A DNA stretch of 64,000 nt, taken from G023898405 sp964368985 (lineage in GTDB: Bacteria; Myxococcota; UBA727; JABDBI01). Both the position numbers and the translations under genes were made by a program. The notes under the pieces were generated by a model, which saw only the letters and a program-made list of their open reading frames with translations, did no database searches and was not told where the DNA came from. Below are positions 1 to 6,847 of this stretch, piece after piece. Each line of letters begins with the position of its first letter. Position 1 is the stretch's first letter. Where the stretch lies: NCBI GenBank assembly GCA_964368985.1, contig CAYJDW010000002.1:1-64000 (forward strand). The letters run 5' to 3'.

Positions 1-88
1 TGATTGCATCAAAAATTTATGATCAAAAATGATATCTGGTAGATAGAATATCTCAATTAATAGCTATAAGGCTAAACGAGAAAAATTC

Positions 89-943
89 ATGACTGCAACC
101 GCCACTATCGATGATGCAATAGAGTATTATCTTTCAGTGATAAATTTTAGATCCAAAGAACTCTTTTCATATTTTTTTGTCAAAGGTTATAAATATACTC
201 AACTAAGCAGCGTAATGAGTGAGTATGAAAACGAAACCTTCAGTGCGAAAATGTATTTAGGTATGCTGATAACGCTAATAGATGATTTGGCTGATAATCC
301 TAAATGCTTTAATCCAGGTTTATTAAGTTTAATGTATAGCAATGAGATGGTGACCAAGGAGAAATTATCAGTTAGTGATATTGATTTAATAAATCTTAAG
401 AACTTTTTATTTAAGAATCTCCATAGTCATATTAAGAAATTGCCAAACTATGAAGAGTTAGTTGGTGTTTTTAATTTCGATTTAGAAAAAGTATATTTAT
501 CTAATAAATTCTCTGAATTAATCACCTCCAAAACTTTTATCTGTAATAACTACGAAATGAAGTTATATGGCTCCTACACTATGGGGGTATTGGCGGCAGG
601 CATGATTGATTTAATGGGCATAAAAAATATTAATTATGGCGAGATAGGCGCATGTCGCGAAATTTTTATTATTGGCCAACGACTTGCAAAAATTGCTAAT
701 AATATTTCCACCTTCGCTCGAGAAAAACTAGAAAATGACATCACTAATGAAATTACGCACTCGTTAAATACATCAAAAAAAGATTTTAATTACTATAAAA
801 ATAAACTGGAAAAAGAGTTTTTACGCGGCATTAAACTGATTGATAAATCAAAAAATAAGATCAGCAGTTTTAATGTTTTAGATTATTCTCATGGCATCGA
901 AAAGCTTTTTGAATTAAATATGTCGTTAATCGGAAAAATATAA
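89..943 (+). CDS. Class I terpene synthase-like protein
   Basis: Probable isoprenoid-synthase-fold enzyme acting on a prenyl diphosphate. Residues 65-69 read DDLAD, a match to the DDxxD Mg-binding motif, and residues 204-212 read NNISTFARE, which fits the second metal motif (N/D)D(L/I/V)x(S/T)xxxE except that the second position is Asn instead of Asp. The spacing of about 140 residues between the motifs and the length of 284 residues (short, all-helical) suit a bacterial class I terpene cyclase. The usual C-terminal RY pair was not found. The gene is clearly more AT-rich than ctaB downstream and stands alone, which hints at horizontal acquisition. Product unknown. The motifs are seen directly; the enzyme class is inferred. 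Confidence 0.6.
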   Translation: MTATATIDDAIEYYLSVINFRSKELFSYFFVKGYKYTQLSSVMSEYENETFSAKMYLGMLITLIDDLADNPKCFNPGLLSLMYSNEMVTKEKLSVSDIDLINLKNFLFKNLHSHIKKLPNYEELVGVFNFDLEKVYLSNKFSELITSKTFICNNYEMKLYGSYTMGVLAAGMIDLMGIKNINYGEIGACREIFIIGQRLAKIANNISTFAREKLENDITNEITHSLNTSKKDFNYYKNKLEKEFLRGIKLIDKSKNKISSFNVLDYSHGIEKLFELNMSLIGKI

Positions 944-959
944 ATAACTCAAGCCCTAG

Positions 960-1060
960 GGCCATCTGCTTGTTCGCGGGATGGCACGGAGGCCGGCCCC
1001 TACAAAATTCCAGGTACATGGATAATTTTTCATTTTAAGGCGAATTCTGTAGGCGCCATG
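960..1060. repeat. Intergenic dyad / repeat-like element
   Basis: Short GC-rich intergenic stretch between the terpene-synthase-like gene and ctaB. It holds an imperfect dyad, CCTACAAAATTC (999-1010) against GAATTCTGTAGG (1042-1053), 11 of 12 positions pairing. Its composition differs from the AT-rich gene to its left. It could be a terminator for that gene or a dispersed palindromic element; no second copy was recognised in the window. Confidence 0.35.
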
Positions 1061-1178
1061 ACGAATTGTGGGCTGTTGCGAAATTCCTCTTGGCTCAGGT
1101 ATGCATGCCCACTTGCGAGGTCAATGCGCACAGCATAATCCACCTCACGATAACCAATCGTCAAATAAGGTTAATATT

Positions 1179-2069
1179 TTGTCTGTCATCCCCCAAAATA
1201 GCGTCGCCACCGAAGGGCTGTTTGCTCGGGACATGTTGGCGTTGACCAAGCCTAAAATCACGGTGATGGCATTGCTGGTGGCGGCCGGCGGTTTGCTGCA
1301 TGCTCAACCATTAGTTTCTTGGTGGGCCGCCCTAGCCGCTTTGCTCGGTATTGCTTTTTTGGTGAGCGGATCAAGCGCTCTTAATATGTATTTGGAGCGA
1401 GACCTCGACGGGAGAATGACGAGAACGGCTAATCGTCCCTTGCCGACAGGCCGCCTTGATGCGCGCTGGGCGATCATGGTGGGCATGGCTTTAGCCTTAG
1501 GGGCAAGCGCCATTTTATGGTTGAGCACTAATTCCCTCACCTTGATCGCAGGTTTAGGATCGCTGGTGCTTTATGTGTGGTGTTATACGCCGCTGAAGCA
1601 GCATTCATGGACTTCCTTGTTGGTGGGCTCAGTTCCCGGCGCCATGCCCGTAATGCTCGGTTATATTGCCATTGCCGGCGTCATCGATGAGAAAGCGATC
1701 GCCTTATTCTTGTGGGCTTTTTTGTGGCAGATACCCCATTTTCTTGCCATCAGTTTATTTCGTGAAAGTGAATATACCGCAGCAGGCTTTCCTGTGCTTT
1801 CGCGACTGGTAGGCAAGGATCTGACCAAATGGGCCATTTTATTGAGCTCATGGCTGTTGGTGTTTTCTACCTTCGGACTTTATTGGTCACAGGTTCTCAA
1901 TAATTGGCTGACGGGGGCAGGGCTTCTCATCGGTGTTTGGTTTTTGGCCATCTGCCATGGCGGCCTTAAAGAGATGGACACCAATATGTGGGCTCGTCGC
2001 GCTTTTAAAGCGTCGCTTATTTATCAGAGTCTTTTGTTTGTCTTGATTATTATTGCAGCACTTAGGTAA
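1179..2069 (+). CDS. ctaB: Protoheme IX farnesyltransferase (heme O synthase)
   Basis: Transfers a farnesyl group to heme b to make heme O, the precursor of heme A for the caa3-type oxidase encoded at 20-23.7 kb. It is an integral membrane UbiA-family prenyltransferase. The first Asp-rich motif is visible as NMYLERDLDGRMTRTANRPL, and the second Asp motif region and about nine hydrophobic segments follow. I chose the TTG at 1179 because AAGG lies a few bases upstream and the resulting 296 residues equal the family norm. A longer reading from GTG 1068 would add 37 residues unlike the family. First gene of a likely operon with an ABC transporter and a SCO protein. Confidence 0.93.
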   Translation: MSVIPQNSVATEGLFARDMLALTKPKITVMALLVAAGGLLHAQPLVSWWAALAALLGIAFLVSGSSALNMYLERDLDGRMTRTANRPLPTGRLDARWAIMVGMALALGASAILWLSTNSLTLIAGLGSLVLYVWCYTPLKQHSWTSLLVGSVPGAMPVMLGYIAIAGVIDEKAIALFLWAFLWQIPHFLAISLFRESEYTAAGFPVLSRLVGKDLTKWAILLSSWLLVFSTFGLYWSQVLNNWLTGAGLLIGVWFLAICHGGLKEMDTNMWARRAFKASLIYQSLLFVLIIIAALR

Positions 2070-2076
2070 GGATTGC

Positions 2077-2991
2077 ATGCTCGACTGTCGCACTATAAAG
2101 TTTAGCTACCAAGAAAAAGCCATATTAAAAGGCCTCCAGTTTTCGTTGCCAAAGACTGGTTTGGTGGGAATCTTAGGCCATAATGGCTCCGGAAAATCCA
2201 CGCTTTTAAAAATTTTGAGTGGATTACTTCCCTGCCAAGAAGGCAGCATTCATCTTGATGGCGAAAATATCCTCGATGCCCAAAGACGCTTAAAAAAATC
2301 CACCCGCTCCATTACCGGGGTGCTTTTACAAGAATCGAGTAGCGACGAAAAACTGAGCGTGCTGGATAATTTAATTTTCTTTGCGCGCTTGATGAATGTT
2401 GAGAAAAAATTTTTGCATGATCGTGTACAAAAAAATTTGCGGGATGCCAATCTTTTGGACGAGGCTTTTATTATCCTCAAAAAATTGTCAGGTGGAACGC
2501 GACGTCGCTGTGAGCTGTATCGGACCTTTTTGCATAAGCCCCGTTTTTTGCTCCTTGATGAGCCTACCGGGGCTTTAGATTTTCATGAATCTGCACGATT
2601 TTTTTCCTTCGCTCGGAATTATGTCGACGAAGAACAGGCTTTGCTCTTGTTCTCAAGCCACAACGCTGATGATTTTTTAGACTGTGACCAAGTTGTGATG
2701 ATGCACCAAGGGAGGATTATTGCTCAGGGTCCGCCTCAGCGATTGCTTGAAGAGCAAAGAGATTCGCACGTAGAGGTTGAACTTCATCAAGAGCTTGCCC
2801 CTGCTTGGTTATTTCGGGCAGGAGGATTATTTAGCGAGGCTCAAGCGCAAAAATTCAGTGCGTGGCTAAGCAAAGAGAAATTAGAGCAGTGCTTGAGTTC
2901 TCATTGGCTCAATGACCCAGCCATAAAATCGTTTTCTATGCGGGCTGCGGATTTGGCCGATGTCTACGAACGACAGCTGGGGCAGAGCTGA
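2077..2991 (+). CDS. ABC transporter ATP-binding protein
   Basis: Cytoplasmic ATPase of an ABC-2 type exporter. Walker A is GHNGSGKS, the Q-loop is in LLQESS, the signature is LSGGTRRR, Walker B is LLLDEPTGALD, and the H-loop is FSSHN. About 80 residues follow the nucleotide-binding core, as in the DrrA/NodI/NosF type. The ATG at 2077 is preceded by AAGGA that overlaps the ctaB stop, so translation is probably coupled; an upstream TTG at 2053 is possible but lacks a ribosome site. The stop overlaps the start of the permease gene (TGATG). Its place between heme O synthase and SCO suggests a role in oxidase maturation, which is inferred. Confidence 0.85.
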   Translation: MLDCRTIKFSYQEKAILKGLQFSLPKTGLVGILGHNGSGKSTLLKILSGLLPCQEGSIHLDGENILDAQRRLKKSTRSITGVLLQESSSDEKLSVLDNLIFFARLMNVEKKFLHDRVQKNLRDANLLDEAFIILKKLSGGTRRRCELYRTFLHKPRFLLLDEPTGALDFHESARFFSFARNYVDEEQALLLFSSHNADDFLDCDQVVMMHQGRIIAQGPPQRLLEEQRDSHVEVELHQELAPAWLFRAGGLFSEAQAQKFSAWLSKEKLEQCLSSHWLNDPAIKSFSMRAADLADVYERQLGQS

Positions 2992-3746
2992 TGGCGAGCA
3001 TCTTAGCGAATACTGTGGGGCTATTGATCTCGCGCGAGTTTAAGCGAGTGCTAAAAGAACCCTCACGTTTAGCGGGAATTCTTATTCAGCCTTTGCTCTT
3101 TTTAACCGTATTTGGCACCGGTTTTCATTCAAGTTTTATGTGGTCTGAATCGAGTGAGACATCTTATGGGGCTTTTTTTTACCCAGGTATTTTGGGGCTT
3201 GTAGTCTTATTTTCCAGCATCTACGCCACTCTTAGCCTGGTGGAAGATAAAAAATGCGGGCTGTTTCGCTTGGTAATAATCTCTCCAAGTGGTGTATTCG
3301 GTGCGATCGTCGGTAAAGTGGCGGCCACGGCCTTAATGGGACTGGGTCAGAGTTGCCTCTTTCTGCCGCTGATGATTTTTTTTGACATTGACTTTTCGCT
3401 TATTTCTTTAGTCCAGATCCTAGTATTGCTGGCCTTAGGCTCCCAAGCTTGCGCAGTCCTAGGGGTACTTTTTGCCTGGCTGAGCCCGTCGTCGGCGGCT
3501 TTTCATGCGCTTATGAGCGTTGTGCTTATTCCGATGTGGTTATTATCGGGCGCGATGTTTCCCATTAAGGGGACATGGTTTCAGCTTTTAGGTTTTATAA
3601 ATCCCATGACCTATTTAGTGACGGGCCTACGCTCGGTCATGCTTGGGCAGGGTTTTTCTTTAAGCAATGCGATGGCATTGATGCTCTTTTCTTTTTTGAT
3701 CAGTGTGCTTTTAACTTTTGCGTTGTACAAACGTCCACTTGAGTAA
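2991..3746 (+). CDS. ABC-2 type transporter permease
   Basis: Integral membrane partner of the preceding ATPase: about six hydrophobic helices in 251 residues and a near C-terminal ABC-2 segment (PMTYLVTGLR). It starts on the ATG that overlaps the ATPase stop by one base and ends 2 bases before the next start, so the four genes from 1179 to 4381 read as one operon. The substrate cannot be told from sequence. Similar pairs occur beside oxidase assembly or copper genes (NosFY, CcmAB-like), so a cofactor or lipid substrate linked to cytochrome oxidase assembly is a reasonable guess. Confidence 0.82.
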   Translation: MASILANTVGLLISREFKRVLKEPSRLAGILIQPLLFLTVFGTGFHSSFMWSESSETSYGAFFYPGILGLVVLFSSIYATLSLVEDKKCGLFRLVIISPSGVFGAIVGKVAATALMGLGQSCLFLPLMIFFDIDFSLISLVQILVLLALGSQACAVLGVLFAWLSPSSAAFHALMSVVLIPMWLLSGAMFPIKGTWFQLLGFINPMTYLVTGLRSVMLGQGFSLSNAMALMLFSFLISVLLTFALYKRPLE

Positions 3747-3748
3747 TT

Positions 3749-4381
3749 ATGTCATTCAGAAAAATTATTAAGAGTCCTTTTTTATGGGCTTTCTTCTTGG
3801 GTATCGGATCGCTTCATTTAATCAAAGAAATGGCGCTGCAAAGACGCCATGCTCCGCCTCCCATGGTAATCGTTCCGGATTGGCAACTTATTGATGAAAG
3901 CGGCAGGGCCCGCGGCCAAAAGGATTTGCAAGGCAAAGTGGTGATTGCGAACTTCTTTTTCACGTCGTGCCCAAGCATTTGCCCAAAGCTCACCGAAGCG
4001 ATGAAAGAGATCCATCAGCGCTTTTTGAAAAAGACTGATCAGGTGGAATTTATTAGCATTAGCGTAGATCCAGAAACCGACACGCCGCAGGTGCTCAAAG
4101 AATTTATGGCTAAAAATGGTTTCGCCCATCCAAACTGGCATTGTTTGACCGGGACCAAACAAGAAATTTATCAGGTAGTAGTGGAGAAAATGCGGGTTCA
4201 TATGGGCGAGAGGGAAGAAATCGTTAATGCCCCTGGTACTTATGACATTCCTCACATGGGCCACCTCGCACTTTTTGATCAGCGTGGAGCGCTGCGGGGA
4301 TTGTTTAAGACTGAATCAGTGGAAATGGCCGCTTTGGTGCGGGCGGCGGAGTTTTTGCTTGAAAAGCCGGATGAGGTTTAG
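3749..4381 (+). CDS. SCO1/SenC family copper chaperone
   Basis: Membrane-anchored thioredoxin-fold protein that delivers copper to the CuA site of cytochrome oxidase subunit II or reduces its cysteines. An N-terminal hydrophobic anchor (about residues 10-22) precedes the SCO domain with the copper-binding CxxxC (SCPSICP, Cys74 and Cys78) and a late histidine (His171 in MGHLALFD). At 210 residues it is the usual size. It is the last gene of the ctaB operon. A second SCO lies in the cox operon at 19 kb, so the two may have separate roles. Confidence 0.9.
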   Translation: MSFRKIIKSPFLWAFFLGIGSLHLIKEMALQRRHAPPPMVIVPDWQLIDESGRARGQKDLQGKVVIANFFFTSCPSICPKLTEAMKEIHQRFLKKTDQVEFISISVDPETDTPQVLKEFMAKNGFAHPNWHCLTGTKQEIYQVVVEKMRVHMGEREEIVNAPGTYDIPHMGHLALFDQRGALRGLFKTESVEMAALVRAAEFLLEKPDEV

Positions 4382-4416
4382 GCACCGTTTTTTCATAACT
4401 GCTGCTCTTTTTACTC

Positions 4417-4446
4417 CACCACGCAAGCGGGCGAGGGGGCGTGGTG
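4417..4446. terminator. GC-rich hairpin between convergent genes
   Basis: Perfect 8-bp arms CACCACGC (4417-4424) and GCGTGGTG (4439-4446) between the convergent sco and ankyrin genes. The inner part AAGCGGGCGAGGG and the flank GTGGTGCC...TTAGCCTC match the palindromic repeat family seen at 41.45, 23.85 and 61.4 kb. Probably a repeat that also serves as a bidirectional terminator. Confidence 0.5.
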
Positions 4447-4477
4447 CCTGCTTTAGCCTCACATTCTTTCCAATGAT

Positions 4478-5587
4478 CTATTCCATATCCGCCCGCGGGA
4501 TTTCTTTCATAACTTTTTCCATCATCGTGGGCGCGGGCACCTTAGTCAGAGCGTCAAGCAACTTCTTATTTTTACTCTTTTGAGCCACTTTTAGAGGCGT
4601 GTCGCCATTACGGGCCGTGCTGTTAATTGAGGCGCCGTATTTTACCAAAACTGCGACCGTTTCAAGCAAGCCTGCGCGTGTGGCTAACAAGAGTGGGCTT
4701 TCTTCTTGAAAGTTTTTAGCATCGATGATGGCGCCTCGAGCAATCAGGGTGGTGACAGTTTTATGCTGGCCCAGTGCCGATGCAGCATGAAGTGGCGTGT
4801 TGCCGAAACGGTCGGCTTTGTTGATATCGGCATGGAGGCGAACGAGGGTTTCGATGACCTCGCTGTGATCTTTTTCCGCTGCATAATGAAGCGGGGTTTT
4901 TCCCATGGAATCGAGGCTTTCAAGAGGGGCGCCGCTTTTGACTAAGAGTTCAACTGCGCCTTTTTTGCCGTAAGCCGCCGCCATATGAAGAGGAGTATCG
5001 AGCCCACCAAAACGGCCAATATCAAGTTTGGCTTTCGCATCGATTAAGAGTTTCATCTCTTTGAGCTGGTCTTCGCGGGCCGTGATGTGCAAAGGGGTTT
5101 GACCAAAGCGATCGGGGGCGTTGACATCAGCGCCACTTTTTATGAGGAGACGCACAATGTCAGCTTCACTATTGCTGACAGCCGCATGCAGAGGAGTGGC
5201 ACCTAAATAATCACCCTGGTTGACCTTGGCCCCAGATTTGATCAGCACTTCCACCGCATCATCTTGGCCATATTCCGCGGCACTATAAAGAGGCGTTTCT
5301 CCCGACCATTGGTGGCTATTTACTTCGGCGCCAGCTTTGATGAGTAGCGCGAGTACCTCGGCATCGCCCCCTTCGGCGGCCGCATCGAGAGGCGTGATAT
5401 CATTTTTGTCGCGGATATTGGGGCCCATTCCTGAGGCCAACAATCTGCTCACCTCTTCTTCATCTCCATCCCGTGCAGCTTGATGAAGAGGGTAGAGCTT
5501 TTCATAACTCGATCTTGCGGGACAGCCCGAAATAAGTCCCATTAAAAGTCCAGCCAGGGAGATTTGCAATAGTCGACGTTTCTTCAT
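4478..5587 (-). CDS. Ankyrin-repeat lipoprotein
   Basis: Lipid-anchored periplasmic or outer-membrane protein made almost wholly of ankyrin repeats. The signal peptide ends in lipobox LISGC (Cys about residue 22). From about residue 33 to 345 there are roughly nine 33-residue repeats with the classic G.TPLH.AA pattern (for example GKTPLHYAAEKDH and GNTPLHAASALGQH). Ankyrin domains bind proteins; the partner is unknown. Exported ankyrin proteins in bacteria include envelope stress and catalase-associated proteins as well as host-directed ones. Transcribed towards sco, with a hairpin between. Confidence 0.88.
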   Translation of the reverse strand: MKKRRLLQISLAGLLMGLISGCPARSSYEKLYPLHQAARDGDEEEVSRLLASGMGPNIRDKNDITPLDAAAEGGDAEVLALLIKAGAEVNSHQWSGETPLYSAAEYGQDDAVEVLIKSGAKVNQGDYLGATPLHAAVSNSEADIVRLLIKSGADVNAPDRFGQTPLHITAREDQLKEMKLLIDAKAKLDIGRFGGLDTPLHMAAAYGKKGAVELLVKSGAPLESLDSMGKTPLHYAAEKDHSEVIETLVRLHADINKADRFGNTPLHAASALGQHKTVTTLIARGAIIDAKNFQEESPLLLATRAGLLETVAVLVKYGASINSTARNGDTPLKVAQKSKNKKLLDALTKVPAPTMMEKVMKEIPRADME

Positions 5588-5776
5588 GAAATCTTCCTAA
5601 TCCTATTCTCGAGATGAAGGGCCTTTGTACTTTCCAATTAAGCCCGAATTGCATTTTTTAATCAGCGGTTATAAGCCTTGATGTGACTTTTTCGTAGTAC
5701 GTACTTATTATAGGATAAGATGAAGAATAAGTCGTAATAAATGTTGTAAATTAATCATGTTGCAATGGGCTGATTA

Positions 5777-5816
5777 TTGACCAGTAAAAGTGCTGAGCTG
5801 AATAGTTGTTGCTATA
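5777..5816 (+). promoter_or_regulatory. Possible promoter for the 5882 gene
   Basis: The region 5588-5881 between divergent genes is AT-rich. A perfect -10 hexamer TATAAT sits about 70 bases upstream of the start at 5882. No convincing -35 box stands at 16-18 bases (a TTGACC lies too far away). Weak call. Confidence 0.3.
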
Positions 5817-5881
5817 ATTAATTCCTGATATGCTGGGTGCTGCCGATGACTCGAGCGCTTGATTTAATGCGGAAGAAAACA

Positions 5882-6754
5882 ATGAAAAGAAAAATTTCGG
5901 TAGTGTTGACTGCTTGGCTAGCTTGTGGCGGCGTGGCAATGGCCGATAATCCTGCCGTATTAGGTGCTGATGCCCTGGCACAAGAATCTGAAACAAATAA
6001 ATCCGATGATCAAAGAGAAGACAGTGAGGCGAGCCCTGCCAATGATACACAAGAAGCCGAGAAAATAGCGCCGGCTGAAGAAAATGACGCGGCTGAATCT
6101 CAGCTGGAACGCATTAGAAAATCTGTAAAAGAAAGAAAAAAGCGTGAAGCTGAACTGAGGAGTCTCGATATTATGCGAGAATCCCGCTCAATGGTTACTG
6201 AATACACCGTTGATCCGGGTTCGGTGGAAATGGTGGTCGAACTTGACCCCAATAATTATGGCTTTAGACAAAGAAATCATCGAATGACCTTGGGCGGCGA
6301 GTTTGATTTATTATTGCGCGGCCGTGGCATGCTGGCCTATGATTTTCGATTTTTTGAATATTGGTCCTTTGCCGTTAAGGCCGGCGTAGATTGGAATGAT
6401 ATTTCTCTTTACAGTCGCTTTCGAGACCAGCTCAACAAACCTGCCCCTAAACAATTTTCGGTCCTAGGGGGCTTAAGTGCCAAGTGGCGTTTGACTGAAT
6501 GGTATATGCGCTCGGCAATATTTCTAGAGCCATCTATTCTTACTGGGTATATGTGGCAAACACTAATTAACCAAGAATCTTCTTATTGGCGTGTGCGGCC
6601 AGGGCTTTTTGCGGTACTAGAAACGGTTTTTGACTCTGGCTTGGCCATGAATTTCCGCCTAGGTTTCGAATTGCCTTTTGATTTTGGTGAGGTTAATCCC
6701 ATCAATGAAGCGGTTGAGCCTTTGACGCTTTTTGGTTTGGGTCTGGCGATTTAA
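5882..6754 (+). CDS. Exported protein, possible outer-membrane barrel
   Basis: Not recognised as a named family. From the ATG at 5882 (GGAAG about 7 bases upstream) the protein has a clear Sec signal peptide of about 21 residues ending AMA. A highly charged Glu/Asp/Lys-rich region follows to about residue 90, probably coiled coil (ESQLERIRKSVKERKKREAE). The remaining 200 residues alternate polar and aromatic positions, with strands such as SFAVKAGVDWNDISLYSRF, and end in LGLGLAI. That layout suits a periplasmic linker followed by a membrane barrel. An earlier in-frame start would place 15 non-signal residues in front and is unlikely. Confidence 0.6.
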   Translation: MKRKISVVLTAWLACGGVAMADNPAVLGADALAQESETNKSDDQREDSEASPANDTQEAEKIAPAEENDAAESQLERIRKSVKERKKREAELRSLDIMRESRSMVTEYTVDPGSVEMVVELDPNNYGFRQRNHRMTLGGEFDLLLRGRGMLAYDFRFFEYWSFAVKAGVDWNDISLYSRFRDQLNKPAPKQFSVLGGLSAKWRLTEWYMRSAIFLEPSILTGYMWQTLINQESSYWRVRPGLFAVLETVFDSGLAMNFRLGFELPFDFGEVNPINEAVEPLTLFGLGLAI

Positions 6755-6847
6755 TAATAGGATTCAGGTTTTACTTTATTAGCAAGTGTTTGAGTTCAGT
6801 TGACTTAAGATTTGGGTTGGCGAGAAACACCTTTCAATGAGTGGTAT

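Noticed and set aside
1068..1178. Longer N-terminus of heme O synthase from GTG 1068
   Set aside because: It adds 37 residues unlike the family and has no ribosome site; TTG 1179 has AAGG and gives the standard length.
4227..4583. Plus-strand open frame across the end of sco
   Set aside because: It overlaps sco and the hairpin and encodes no recognisable sequence.
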